DNA of 64,000 bases from Clavelina lepadiformis (taxonomy: Eukaryota; Chordata; Ascidiacea; Aplousobranchia; Clavelinidae): assembly GCF_947623445.1 (NCBI RefSeq), contig NC_135245.1:19847501-19911500 (forward strand), given 5' to 3'. Position numbers and translations under genes: made by a program. The notes beneath the pieces are model-generated. The model saw only the letters and a list, made by a program, of their open reading frames with translations. It did no database searches and was not told where the DNA came from. Every line of letters starts with the position of its first letter. Position 1 is the first letter of the stretch. Positions 19,022-31,364 of this stretch are shown here, in pieces.

Positions 19022-21498
19022 TTATTGTCCAGTCAATTCACGACCACCGTCCACTCTCAGACAACTTCCAGTGATCATCGTTGCTTTGTCAGATGCCAGG
19101 AACAAGATGGCGTCGACCACTTCTTTCACTTTGATGTTTCTTCGATTGAGTGGGTGCATCTTTTCGTGTTCTGCCCATGCTGCCTTAATTTGTTCTTCAT
19201 CCATGCCCATTGGTGTCAGGGCAACCGTTCCAAAGTTGGTGTCCACTGCTGCAGGACTGTGCAAAAATTGCCGATGTTGTTTGTTTGTTAAACGACATTT
19301 TTGCGAGTTTTTTGAAGCAAGAACTTGTGTAAAGTTGTTTACTGATTACCTGTTGTTTTTCTTCAACTATTTATGAATATTTATTGATAAAAACCTTCAC
19401 CTCTAAACACATGCACAAATATTTAACTAGAGTACTTTATACTGGTAACCAACTTGTATTTTCAACTTACTTCACCGCATTCACTCTTACTCCATTCTTT
19501 GCGAGTTCTACAAATTAACAAGAAATATTAAACAACAGAGGTGTAAGCTCCTAATCTGGAAAGTTAATATCTCAGTCATGACGAATGAGTGGATTATGAA
19601 CCATGACGTTTGTAATGTAAAGCAACAACAACAACAAGGTATGACAATTACAGTATAAGCTAACCTAACGCTGAAGCCTTGGTGATATGATCGCAGGCAG
19701 CTTTGGTGGTGCCGTAGATAATAAAGCCAGGCAGGGTATACACGGAGCCTGCAATGCTCGATATGTTGACGATGTTGCCTAAATGGAACAAACGTAGTCA
19801 TACGACAACTGAAATTAAGATAGAAAATTTTTAATCATCACACCTTTAGTTTTCTCCAAATATGGAAGAGCAAGTTTGGTGAGATAAAGAACAGCTCTGA
19901 CATTGACATTGAAACATCGATCAAATTGATCCAATGTAAACTAAAAAGTGAAAAATGGAAGAAGTGATGTTTGGAGAAAAGCTTTGGGACAAGTTGAAAA
20001 TTTATTCTTCAAATTACAGATAACATAGTGTTTGAAGCTATTCTTATTCTCACGTCAGCAATCGGCGACAACGCACCAAAACCAGCGTTATTGACCAAAA
20101 CATGGATTTCTCCAAACTTATCAACTGTCTCTTTTATGATTTTTTCCATGTCTTCTTGCTTTAAAAGGTCACCGACAACATGCAAGACCTGCAAACACAT
20201 CATAAATTTAAATTTCATACAGCAAAATGTAAAGGACGTGGACTTAACCAGTTCAGTATTTGCTACGTATGCGCGTGTGTGTTGGACTGACTGTAGAGCC
20301 AAATGTTTTTCAGCCTCACCGCTACTTTCACAGACGATTAAACATCCAATTTTTGATTTTTGTTTTGCTGTTAGGTAGTTTATGTTAAGCATTGCCACTG
20401 GAAGAACAAAAAAACAAGTGATGTTGCTTGTGTAATGTCATTTCATGCAGCATTCAGTATTTGAATTGTGAATGCAAGTTTGAAATTAGTTTGTCATACT
20501 CACATCTTTTGCTCCAAGCTTCTTACATTCATCTGCAACTTGGGCAAGTCTTTCTTCATTACGACCAGTCAGGCTAAGCAAAGCTCCTTGCTTGGACAAT
20601 TCCTTTGCTGTGGCTGCTCCAATGCCACTGGATGCGCCTTTAGAAAGAATTCATTGCAAAATATAACGAAAGTCTACACTGTAAATTGAGATACCTAGTT
20701 ACATTCCAGCCTGGTCTGGAATCCCGCTAAGCATCAGGTTGTTGTATAAGCCTGTATAACTGTGTTTTAACTAACTCTAAACTTATTTACACAAACAACA
20801 AATATCATTGATACAACGTTGGAGATACGCATTTTACGAAATTAAATACAACAACGGATTATGTGCTATAGCTATGTACGTAGCATATACATAACATAAC
20901 TGCCATAATATGTTTAGAGGCTGTGGCTACAATGATCTCACAAACCTGAGGTTTGGAGGCCGCAGACGTTTATCCGTCTTTAATCTTTTACGTTTATCAC
21001 CTTTTTTAATTGTTTTTTATTCTTTATCGGTTATGACCTTTGGAGATTTGGGCAAAGTTCTATTTTCAATCTGTTACATCACATGCAGTGGGACTACACC
21101 TGCGTATAATGTGTTCCCCTTTTAATCATTACGGTTTTGACATGTGTTATTGCGATTCAACACTGCTGGGGCTTTATAGTCAATGTTCCCTCTAAGCTGC
21201 GCGCGTGCGCAAATGCGCACTGCTGACACGGTCTCCGCGCACAAGAAAAAATCCAACCTGAATTGAAAATAAAATAAACGCATAATAATGGCTACAGTGC
21301 GCACGTGGCTCGTCTGATGTTGCTCACAGTGGTCCAAGGGACTGCTCAGGGAGTTAGTGTGTTTGCTCAGACTCGTGAAAAATTAGAGAGAACATTGTTT
21401 ATAGTGCCGTAGAGTTAACATGAAACACTAACATATTTAATCAAGCTTGTATGCATCTCACCTGTTATGACGATGACTTTTGAAGCAAATTCACTCAT
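19022..21498 (-). CDS. Short-chain dehydrogenase/reductase, copy 3
   Basis: Classical SDR, 262 residues, sister of copy 2 by tandem duplication. Coding exons from the start: 21462-21498, 20504-20637, 20054-20188, 19844-19940, 19665-19778, 19471-19507, 19022-19256. Exon sizes are the same as in copy 2. Seen: MSEFASKVIVIT start, GASSGIG, VLVNNAG, ISSIAGS, YGTTK, and the LRVDGGRELTGQ end. Differences from copy 2 are scattered amino-acid changes, for example LLKQEDMEK for LSKQDDMER in exon 3. Intron 1 carries the hAT MITE at 21181. Apparently intact; substrate unknown. Confidence 0.93.
21181..21397. mobile_element. hAT-type MITE, 217 bp, in intron 1 of SDR-3
   Basis: Terminal inverted repeats CAATGTTCCCTCTAA and (reverse complement) CAATGTTCTCTCTAA. 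It is flanked by a perfect 8-bp target duplication TTTATAGT (21173-21180 and 21398-21405). The matching position in unit 1 (16159-16166) has a single TTTATAGT and no element. An 8-bp duplication and CA...TG ends are hallmarks of hAT transposition. No coding capacity. Confidence 0.93.
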
Positions 21499-22612
21499 TT
21501 TCTCTGTGTATAAATATTTTCCAGAAGAAACAACAAACTGTTTTTGACGACTAAGACGTCCACCTGATAACGATATTCTGCAATGAAATAGATTTGGAGT
21601 TGTGTGTTTTAAAATTGTAATGAAATAACTTTTGTATCAGAGTTAGAAACCCTTCAACAGTAACAGTGCGTAAGATCCTGTTTATGGGAAGAAGTTCAAA
21701 ACTAACGGACTATCGCTTTTAGAAGTGCGCTAAAACTAAATGCACCACTATCACTTCAGAACCGATCTATGACCGGCCACCTTGCTGTACGTACTGTTGG
21801 CTGTAATAATGCGCATTGTTTAGATTCTTCATACCACACTGCTAGTAGTAGGCTAGCTTAAGTACAGCTTGAAACATCTGTTAACAAAGTGATCGCTATA
21901 AAGCTGATGGGTTCTTGGTAGTGCAGGCAAATGGCTTTAGGAACATAGAATCGAGATCACATACTGACATTTTAAAAATAACCCCAAAACCTCTAAACTT
22001 TGATCTGAATCAGAATCCTACTTGGTCCCTAATGGCGAAGACTGTGTGAGAACGCCACGCTGGGGTAAATAGTCAGAAGAATGCCCTGGTGCATACAAAG
22101 TGAGTTACTGTATAAATGTCAAATACTGCTTTTGACGTCAGTTCATTTTCCACCAAGAAGCGCTCTCTTACATAATATGAGTACACGCCATCTACAAAGG
22201 TTATACAGAATAAGTTCTTTCTTGTCATTCTTCGCCGACAGATCTTTCAAAATACTCAGAAAGAGATGTAACGCTCAGAAGATGTAACGCTGGTTAACAA
22301 CGCATATAGCGCCTTGTCGTGCGTTTGCTTCCTCTTTGCTAGCCTGCGCCTTGCAAAACGCTTTCGGCGGCTGTATGGCCTATATATATATACGCTCTTC
22401 AGCTTGGTATAACCACGGTTTTATTTAAGTCTATGTACTCATGGACGTCCGAATTGGCCTAAGCAAACAGTATAGCGAGCTTAGCATATACGGGAATCAT
22501 CGCTTTGAGCCGAAAGTCACACGTTAATAAAATGTGAAATATTTTCACCCAATTTCTCAACTGCTTACGCTGTTTGTCGAGTTGGGTTAGCATCGAATCT
22601 CGATCAAAGGTG
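21499..22612. other. Upstream region of SDR-3
   Basis: Counterpart of the SDR-2 upstream region, nearly collinear with it, with the TATATATATA run near 22380. No coding exon was seen. Confidence 0.5.
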
Positions 22613-22616
22613 TTAA

Positions 22617-23171
22617 CCCTATTTTCACTAGGTGTGGCTTCTCCTGCACACAGTCACAGCAAAACGTGGCGTACAGTTGCATTGTTGGCTGTAGAAACTT
22701 GAAATTTGGTGACTTTTCCTAAAGCATGTTCAGCTATTTGTCCATGTTTGTTTTATAGAGTTGGATTTTGTAGTTTTAGAGATATTGTCATATTTTCATA
22801 ATTTTGCTCCTTCTCAGCATTGAAGCGTATCGTTTTCGTTTACTCATTTACGCACCACTAACTCGACTAAGTATTCTCTTGCGTTCTCTTCTCGCGGTCA
22901 GCTGGCTTTCCGCACAGCAGCGACGCGGCGTAACAAGAAAAATTTCTAGAAATGTATCACTTTTACGAATATTTTAATTTACACTAAATTCACTTTCTTT
23001 AGTTTTACAATTATGATATATACAGGAGGCCAGATGTTTTTGCTTCTAACCTGTAAAAATCAGATTAGTTGACGACATATAGTTTTCGAGTAATTAACGA
23101 TTGAAAATGTGTGTGCGGTGTCGGCCACACCTAGTTAAAATCGTTAAGTCGCGAGCCCGGTCTGGATAGGG
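22617..23171 (+). mobile_element. piggyBac-like MITE, 555 bp, TTAA-flanked
   Basis: Begins CCCTATTTTCACTAGGTGTG and ends GGATAGGG, between two TTAA sites (22613-22616 and 23172-23175). Inner inverted motifs ACTAGGTGTGG and CCACACCTAGT lie near both ends. Unit 1 has one TTAA at this place (about 17348-17351, GGTGTTAAACAATCG), which is the empty site. TTAA duplication with CCC...GGG ends is typical of piggyBac. No open frame of note, so it must have been moved by another element's transposase. Confidence 0.88.
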
Positions 23172-23454
23172 TTAAAATATCGTGCAATTGCCGTCTTTAG
23201 TTACTAAACCAACGTTTGTTTAATTCAATTGTACCATATTTAAACACTTTCATAAGATTTTAAAAAGTTATAATTTTAACAGTATAACCTTCAATGTAGG
23301 TATATTTTTTCTGACCAATACGGAATAGCCAACGATGGCGAACATCTGTTACAAGCTTCAAGCACTTGCATAAGAGACACGACGTGTGCCTTAAAGCACT
23401 GGGCGCATCTCTGAGGTAACCTGCTTGAAACAAAACAAAAGCGCACAACGCAAG

Positions 23455-23886
23455 TGCAATAGAGCAGAGGCCACCAAAGCTCCTGACAGTGTCTGTTCTG
23501 GAGAAGGCGGCAAATGCCGTAAGTGTCGTTAATATATTCCCCCTTTAATTGGGCGGAGAGAAAACGACGGCGCTAACCAGAACAGTAATATCAAGGACTG
23601 GCGATGTGCACTGGATCGATTCTTAATTGAGTTTTTGTTTGAGTTCACGTTCCAGTTCAGTAACTCCGAGATTTGCATTTTCAATTATTCCAGCTTGGTA
23701 TAACTTATTAGTTCTGTTAATTTCTGATTATTTTTGGAAATTTATGGTAACGTGAGCTACGAAATTTGTTGGCATTTTATTGCAATTATCAAGCTTAGCT
23801 TCAATTCAACATATTTTTCTGCATTTGCAGCGGTCCCAGAACCACATGACTTTGTAAAGGAAATGCTTAAAAAACCAAGCGATTAA
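23455..23886 (+). CDS. Candidate terminal exons of a small unknown gene (unit 2)
   Basis: Duplicate of the candidate in unit 1: exon-like blocks of about 23455-23518 and 23831-23886, the same donor AATGCC|GTAAGTG and acceptor TTTGCAG|C, ending FVKEMLKKPSD and a stop in the favoured frame. The block before it differs from unit 1 by a 5-base length change near 23430, which argues that the DNA just upstream is intronic or non-coding. Very uncertain. Confidence 0.25.
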
Positions 23887-24245
23887 GTTGTAGGTGTTTT
23901 CTATTAATTCCTGCTCCTTTCTTGTTCGCTTTGTCGAAAAAGAAGACGATAGATTGGTAGATTGACTGCCTTTAGATTGTTAGCCTCAGTTTCAAAGATT
24001 GGTGAGCAAATGTTCGTACAGGATTTCTAAAGAACAATTAGTCTATGCTGTGCCCATCCAGTCGCATCCACAAACATTTGGAAAACGCCTTGGTCAGTCT
24101 TTGATTGTGCGAGCGACTTGTACGGGGGAGATTGTCGTTTACATATGAAACGAGTTTCCCTGCTTAAAGCTCAAATGCGTTCCTTGTCAGTATGATTATC
24201 ACTCATGAGTGTATCCTATAATTGGATAGTTGGATCCCTTTAAAA

Positions 24246-25363
24246 GCAAAGGTTTATCAAATTTAACTTGGAAAAATCAGCCACACACTCAAACTTGTCT
24301 CAAATGACGAGGTAGTGATCTGTAAAAGGAAAAAGTCCCCAAACAAAGAATAGCTCTAATCAGCTACATTAATCAACTATGCATCATTATTGACAAGTCA
24401 TGCCGGAAATGTCTAGTCAACCATTACTTTTGTCACGACTTACCTTTCCATGCAAAACACAAACAAAAATTAGTTTTGAATAGCCAGCTCGTTGCTTGTG
24501 TGCGTTCGACAGTAGAAAGATTATAAGTAAATGAGGTTATAACTTATAAGTTTCAATTTATTTTGCCAATATAGTAGCGTGAATGGCATATACATGATGA
24601 AACTTAAGGGTCAGCTCGCCGGTTTGAAGTCACAGCTTGTGGATTGTAATAACAAAAATCTCTGAAAAATAACTTCGAACCTACGATTTTTTCCGGTGAA
24701 ATAGTGACTGCCTTTCCTGTATCCAGTAACTTTTCTGCAAGTGTAATTAGCGGCTTCCAACACTTCTGGGTGATCATCTACTTGGCGCAATGCTTTTGGG
24801 GAAATGTTTTGGATTAATGAGACATCACTGTATGGTATGTGAAGGTCATTCACAGAATCGTTGCAATCGATTTTACTCCAATTACTATTAGTCTGGTTGA
24901 TAAATAGTATTGTGACACTATATGCTATATATAATATATAATTAGCAAAGTAGACCAGTAGCCAAGCATGAATACGTACTTTTCGTGAACCTAGTTTTAA
25001 TGTTTGCAAACTTTGTCAAGTCACGACGAAAATGTCTCGACAGCAGTTTTACGTATCGTGACGTATTGTCATGATTGTAATCGGTGCCTTTTTCTCTTTA
25101 ACAGAAGAGATCTTTGGTGAGAGAACGAGATCGGTTCTGGAGTGATAGTGATGCATTTAGTTTTAGCGCGCTTCTTAAAGCGATAGTCCGTTAGTTTTGA
25201 ATTTCTTCTTATAAACAGTATTACTGTTGAAGGGTTTCTAACTCCGATTCGAAATTTATTTTATTACAATTTATTGCTTTGCAGAATATCGTTATTAGGT
25301 GGACGTCTTAGTCGTCAGAAACAGTTTGTTGTTTTTTCGGAAAAATATTTACATCCAAAGAAA
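24246..25363. other. Spacer between unit 2 and SDR-4
   Basis: The right part (from about 25180) is homologous in inverted orientation to the upstream regions of SDR-2 and SDR-3 and probably holds the SDR-4 promoter. The left part holds one open frame, described separately, and no other gene signal. Confidence 0.55.
24611..25009 (-). CDS. Uncharacterised single-exon ORF, 132 residues
   Basis: Uninterrupted frame starting MQTLKLGSRKVRIHAW, with one hydrophobic stretch at residues 15-36 (LLVYFANYILYIAYSVTILF) that could be a signal anchor or TM helix, then a polar part with two NxT/S sites and three cysteines. Longest intergenic open frame here, but with no recognised domain and no second copy in the sister units. 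It may be chance or a remnant of a gene. Confidence 0.15.
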   Translation of the reverse strand: MQTLKLGSRKVRIHAWLLVYFANYILYIAYSVTILFINQTNSNWSKIDCNDSVNDLHIPYSDVSLIQNISPKALRQVDDHPEVLEAANYTCRKVTGYRKGSHYFTGKNRRFEVIFQRFLLLQSTSCDFKPAS

Positions 25364-27638
25364 ATGAGTGAATTCGCTTCAAAAGTGATCGTCATAACAG
25401 GTGAGACGCGTACAAGCTTGATTAAATATGTTGGTGGTTCCCTAAAATCTGTAGCATTATATAGCCCAAGCAGTGTTAAATTGCAATAACACAAATCAAG
25501 ACTGTAATGATTAAAAAAAGAAACACATTCTACACAGGTGTAGTCCCACTGCATGTGATATCACAAACTAAAAATAGCAATTTGACTAAAACTCCAAAGG
25601 TTATAACCGATAACGAATAGCAAACAATTAGAAAAGGTGATAAGCGTAAAAGAATAAAGACGGATAAACGCCTGCGGCCGCCAAACCTCAGGTTTGTGAG
25701 GTCATTGTAGCCACAACCTCTAATCATGTTATGACAGCTATGTTATGTATATGCCACGTACATAGCTAGAGCATATAACCCATTGTTGGAATTAATTTCT
25801 TAAAATGCGTATCTCCAACGTTGTGTCAACGATATTTGGTGTTTGTGTAAATAAGTTTAGAGTTAGTTAAAACACAGTTACACAGGCGTATACAACAACC
25901 TGATGCTTAGCGGGATTCCAGACCAGGCTGGAATGTGACCAGGTATCTCAATTTGCAGTGCAGTCTTTCGTTATATTTTGAAATGAATTCTTTCTAAAGG
26001 CGCATCCAGTGGCATTGGAGCAGCCACAGCAAAGGAATTGTCCAAGCAAGGAGCTTTGCTTAGCCTGACTGGTCGTAATGAAGAAAGACTTGCTCAAGTT
26101 GCCGATGAATGCAAGAAGCTTGGAGCAAAACATGTGAGTATGACAAACTAATTTCAAACTTGCATTCATAATTCAAATACTGAATGTTGCATGAAATGAC
26201 ATTGCACCAGCAACATTAGACTTACTTGTTTTTTTGTTCTTCCAATGGCAATGCTTAACATAAGCTACCTAACAGCAAAACAAAAATCAAACATTGGATG
26301 TTTAATCGTCTGTGAAAGTAGCATGCCGTGAGGCTGAAAAACATCTGGCTCTACAATCAGTTTAACACACACACGCATACATAGAAAATACCCAACCGGT
26401 TAAGGTTCACCTCCTTTATATATTGCTATATAAGATTTAAAATTATTTTGTGTTTGCAGGTCTTGCAAGTTGTCGGTGATATTTCAAAGCAAGAGGACAT
26501 GGAAAAGATTATAAAAGAGACCGCTGATAAGTTTGGAGAAATCCATGTTTTGGTCAACAACGCTGGTTTTGGTGTGACGTCGACGATTGCTGACGTGAGA
26601 TTAAGAATAGCTTCAAATACTATGTTGTCTGTAATTTGAAGAATAAATTTTCAACTTGTCCCAAAGCTTTTCTCCAAACATCACTTCTTTCATTTTTCAC
26701 TTTTTAGTTTACATTGGATCAATTTGATCGATGTTTCAACGTCAATGTCAGAGCTGTTCTTTATCTCACCAAACTTGCTCTTCCATATTTGGAGAAAACT
26801 AAAGGTGTGATGATTAAAAATTTTCTATCTTATTTTCAGTTGTCGTATGACTACGTTTGTTCCATTTAGGCAACATCGTCAACATATCGAGCATTTTAAG
26901 TTCCATGTATACCCTACCTGGCTTTATTATCTACAATACCACCAAAGCTGCGTGCGATCATATCACCAAGGCTTCAGCGTTAGGTTGGGTTATACTGTAA
27001 TTGTCCTACCTTGTTGTTATTGTTGCTTTACATTACAAACGTCATGGTTCATAATCCACTCATTCGTCATGACTGAGATATTAACCTTCCAGATTAGGAG
27101 CTTACACCTCGGTTGTTTAATATTGCTTGTTTATTTGTAGAACTTGCAAAGAATGGAGTAAGAGTGAATGCGGTGAAGTAAGTTGAAAATACAAGTTGGT
27201 TACCATGCAGTATAAAGTACTCTAGTTAATTATTTGTGCATGTGTTTAGAGGTGAATTTCTTTATAAAAATATATTCATAAATAGTTGAAGAAAAACAAT
27301 AGGTAACCAGTAAACAATTTTACACCAGTTCTTGCTTCAAAAAACTCGCAAAAATTTCGTTTAACAAACAAACAAACAAACAACATCGGCAATTTCTGTA
27401 CAGTCCTGCAGCAGTGGACACCAACTTTGGAACGGTTGCCCTGACACCAATGGGCTTGGATGAAGAACAAGTTAAGGCAGCATGGGCAGAACACGAAAAG
27501 ATGCACCCACTCAATCGAAGAAACATCAAAGTGGAAGAAGTGGTCGACGCCATCTTGTTCCTGGCATCTGACAAAGCAACGATGATCACTGGAAGTTGTT
27601 TGAAAGTGGACGGTGGTCGTGAATTGACTGGACAATAA
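25364..27638 (+). CDS. Short-chain dehydrogenase/reductase, copy 4 (inverted)
   Basis: Classical SDR, 262 residues, opposite strand to copies 2 and 3. Coding exons: 25364-25400, 26000-26133, 26460-26594, 26708-26804, 26870-26983, 27141-27177, 27404-27638. Sizes equal those of copies 2 and 3. Seen: MSEFASKVIVIT, GASSGIG, VLVNNAG, ISSILSS, YNTTK with catalytic Tyr and Lys, and the DGGRELTGQ end. Introns are also homologous to the other copies, e.g. the shared CCAGCCTGGTCTGGAATCCC block (here reversed). Exon 2 ends AKH instead of AKD. Apparently intact. Confidence 0.93.
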
Positions 27639-28139
27639 AATCCTTACAAAAATAAGATAAAATTATTTCGTAATCTTCCCAACTAAAAATCTTCTCATAT
27701 TAAAGTTTATTCAGCTTATTCAGAATATATTTGTCTGAGGCATTCTTTGTTTTCAAATGTAAAGTTTCAAAGTTTTACTGTCTTTGTTGAATGGATGTAA
27801 AATTCATTTGATTTTTAATGTTGTGATGATAGAAAAATTGAAAACTCTTTCAATTGATTACATTCTAATTGAATTAATAACTTATATATGATTGTGATCA
27901 TATTGGTGATATTTCTGGATAAATAACAAAGAGTCTCTAGCTGGTGGAAGTCAACTTTAAACAAACGTTTTCTGAATTTGACGATTTAATTCAAATTATC
28001 ATTAGAATTGTCTTGGTACCCATGTATGCGTGTATGCGTTGTATTTCGCTTTTGCAAAACTTTGTTTTAAGAAAGGTAATAGGTAAAGAAGTTTTTTCTT
28101 CACGTCAGAACCGTCGTAACTTGGTTCTAATGTGCTTAA

Positions 28140-28687
28140 CCCTGTTTACACTAGGTGTGTTTTCTCCTGCACACAGTCACAGCAAAACGTGGCGTACAGT
28201 TGCATTGTTTGCTGCAGAAACTTGAAATTTAGTGACTTTTCCTAAAAAATGTTCAGCTATTTGTCCATATTTGTTTTATAAAGTAGGATTTTGTAATTTA
28301 TGAGATAATGTCATGTTTTCATAATTTTGCTTTCTCTCCGCATCGAAGCGTATCGTTTTCGTTTACTCATTTACGCACCAATAACTCGACTAACTATTCT
28401 CTTGTGTTCTCTTCTCGCGGTCAGCTGGTTTTCCGCACAGCAGCGACGCGGCGTAACAAGACAAATTTCTAGAAATGTATCACTTGTAGAAATACTTAAT
28501 TTTACACCAAATGCATTTTCTTTGGTTTTACAATTATGATGTATACAGGAAGCCAGATGTTTTTGCTACCAACCTGTAAAAATTCGATCAGTTTAAAGTT
28601 TTCGAGTAATTAACGATTGAAAATGTGTGTGCAGTGTCGGCCACACCTAGTTAAAATAGTAATGTCGCGAGCCCGGTTTGGATAGGG
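28140..28687 (+). mobile_element. piggyBac-like MITE, 548 bp, TTAA-flanked
   Basis: Same family as the copy at 22617: starts CCCTGTTTACACTAGGTGTG, ends GGATAGGG, flanked by TTAA at 28136-28139 and 28688-28691. The interior is closely similar over its whole length. No coding capacity. Confidence 0.88.
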
Positions 28688-29094
28688 TTAATACTGCGTA
28701 TAGTGTTGTTTATTTTTCGCTGTAAATAAAAGCATTACCTACTCAAATAAATTCTAAAGTTATGCGTTCACTTTTGTGTACTCTATTTGTGATAAAAGTT
28801 AAAAATCGACTTTTTTAAGCAAATTGTTGGTGATGAAAATAGCATTGGTCCAAAGTACCTTTGTTGCGTTGATCCAATGAAAGAAATCCCAGTCACGTTA
28901 CAGCTTGTGGATTGTCGTCCTGCAATTTTCCCACAGCGCCATGACCCATGACTTCCTACCAGCGCAATTTTTGTAAAATTACTGTTGTTCACTATTTTGC
29001 AGCCAAACTGTGCAAGCGAAGCATCTCGCAAGAAAAGCATTAACCGTTGTTAACATCTAATCGTTATTTAAATTATTTCAACCTCATCTGTTAT

Positions 29095-29430
29095 TAAGTA
29101 TCAAAACTCTAACCAACGGCAACGGAGACCTCCTCAACAGCAGAGGTTCATATGTTTGTGTAATTGAGTGCCGCCATCTAGAAGAGGCGCAAAATGTCAG
29201 AGGTCCCTACCCTAATATTGACGGCACTTTGTACTTCCTAGGATAGGGTTGAGAGGGTGCAGGCTAGTTTAAGGGCGCGAGAACAAAACGTTGGTAAAAA
29301 TTGGGCCGGGCACGCTGGGTTGCTTTGGGCTTTGCGAACCCGGTGCTGCATCAGGTCCTGCACCTTCCCGACGATACAACCCAGTAAACAACAACAAAAT
29401 AAGAAAAAGACTAACTAACTAACTAAAAAA
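29095..29430. repeat. GC-rich repeat-like block with an ACTA tail
   Basis: A GC-rich stretch inside AT-rich DNA, closing with AGACTAACTAACTAACTAAA at about 29410-29428. A short simple-repeat tail is what 3' ends of many LINEs and SINEs look like. No second copy is in the window, so the family cannot be fixed. Confidence 0.35.
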
Positions 29431-30154
29431 AAAATAGTCACTAATTCAAACTATGATCATCCAAACCCACACTGAGATAAATGAAACAAAAAGCATTGCA
29501 ACAATAAAAAACACAACAATCCCAATACGGAGAAAGTCATTATGCCTTCGACTGCTGTACGTGTGTTATTAATTTATTATTGTTTGTATATGGTAATGCC
29601 AGTAGAGTTGTTACTGGTACTGGACAACTAATTTTTGGCAAAACTGCAAACAATTTATGTTCAAATTTAATTACCTTTAACAAAAACTATTTCCTCATTT
29701 GATAAAAGTATAAATTTCTTATTAAATCTAGTTTTTAAAAACATTTAAAATAAACCAGGCTTTTTTAGCTCCCATTGACATAGAAATGTGTTAAAATTAG
29801 AAACATAAATATATCCATTATGTCAAACAAAGTTACCATCGCATTTGTATTGACGCTCTCCGCTGACGACAAACAATATAAGAGAAAAGAAAAAGTAAGG
29901 AAGTAAGAAACGCACAGAAATACAAAACTTACGCTTATAAAAGCTATTTAGTCCAATAGCAGAATGTCCCTTTGGTACGACAACATAATTACGTCAATGT
30001 TTCTATTTTGAAGTTTATTGCATCAACTTGTTTAATTTTCATTTCTTTTTCTACAGACATCATAGATTGCAGGTTTAATCTCAAAATTACTCCTTAGCGC
30101 TTTACGTGGATAATTTTGGAAGGAAACTAGACTTCAATTAACGCGCCGCCCGGA

Positions 30155-30310
30155 ATGCCAGGTGACGTCACAAATAAAGAAACTCGTGGTCATTTTATTT
30201 TGGCGGTGGCTGAGAAGGTCGCAGCTGTGAGAAGTTGTGCGTTGGCTTGGTCAGTTCCATATTACAGCGCAGAGTGAAAGCTTGCTCTTATAAGTTTGGT
30301 GAGTTGAGCA
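30155..30310 (+). promoter_or_regulatory. Promoter-like block with CRE and donor-like sites
   Basis: Contains GTGACGTCAC (a CRE palindrome), then a GC-richer segment around GGCGGTGGCTGAGAAGG, and ends with a donor-like TTTG|GTGAGT. This is how a promoter plus untranslated first exon looks, but no downstream coding exon was found before the LINE remnant. Confidence 0.25.
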
Positions 30311-31364
30311 TTCAATATTTTGTTGACGGTGAGTAAGATGCTTATGAGAGTGGCAAATTTTGTCTAAACTTGTTAGCTTAACTTATTTTGTTGATTTGGT
30401 GGTCAAACCAACTTAGTATTGTTGTAACACAATTGCATTATTGCCATCTTGCCTGTTTTGTAAAACTTTGGGTTTTTTCACTTTTTCCTTTTCGTTAATT
30501 GTACGTGAGCAAGTTCTTTATTGTGCTATGACTAAATGGCTGAAGATTATGAGACTATCAGTTTGAGATTTTGGTTTATTGAGTATATTTTCGGTTAAGG
30601 TCTATGTCAGTCATTTAAACTGGTTTATAGCTTGCTAGGTCGTATAAGTACAAGTTAGCTTTCTAACTGGTTTTGGCTTGTTATATTTTTGTAAACAGAC
30701 ATCCTGTGAATAAAGATAAAATTTTGTAAGCTACTATTATAGGCTTATAAGTTTTTGTCATAACGTATAATATGTGTTTAACTTGTAAACTTTAGATGCA
30801 AAATATCGTAAACGACATTTTTAATCGAGCCATTATGTTTGTAGGTTCGAGCGATGATTCTCGGATCAACAACCCGCCAATGACGAACACTTTCTAGAAA
30901 GGTTCTCTGTCTTCCAGCGGAACAAAGTTTTCATTCTTATGAAGCTACTTTTCAGAATTAGGGGCTGGAATGCAAACATTTTATTATAAACAGTTCACAA
31001 ATTTAAACTTTGTTTTGCAGTGGATCAGCTTTGTTCATGTGATTAGTGAAGTTCTCCAATCAAAATGTTTTCATGGAATTCATATTATTTTTGCATTTGT
31101 TTTTGGGCTGTCGCTATTTCAGCAAAAATATCATACGTTCATGATTACCTTTCCATACTTCACGTTAAATGAACTTAAATGTCACCTTCTCGTGGAAACG
31201 CCTTGTGATGGAAACACATGAGAGATCCACCAATGGGCCTGGATCTAGAGATGAGTTCACCGTGAATATAGGGATATATAGGGATATCGACGGTCATGTC
31301 CTAACTTTTGAGCTATAGCGTACGTTCATCTAACAGGGTAAAGAACTGCAGCCAGTGCGCTCCA

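Larger units (their letters stand above)
18451..24245. repeat. Tandem segmental duplication, unit 2 (5.8 kb, 5.0 kb without insertions)
   Basis: Starts with the same CTCTCACTGTCATCGAG as unit 1 and ends with the same GGATCCCTTTAAA, so the units are direct tandem repeats about ten bases apart. It is longer because of a 217-bp hAT MITE and a 555-bp TTAA element, both absent from unit 1. Confidence 0.9.
28692..31364. other. Intergenic region
   Basis: No confident gene. It holds a GC-rich repeat-like block near 29.1-29.4 kb and a promoter-like block near 30.2 kb, listed separately. The rest is AT-rich with nothing recognised. Confidence 0.5.

Noticed and set aside
30970-31221. Open frame of 83 residues rich in hydrophobics
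   Set aside because: AT-rich, no domain, no conserved second copy and not linked to a convincing upstream exon.
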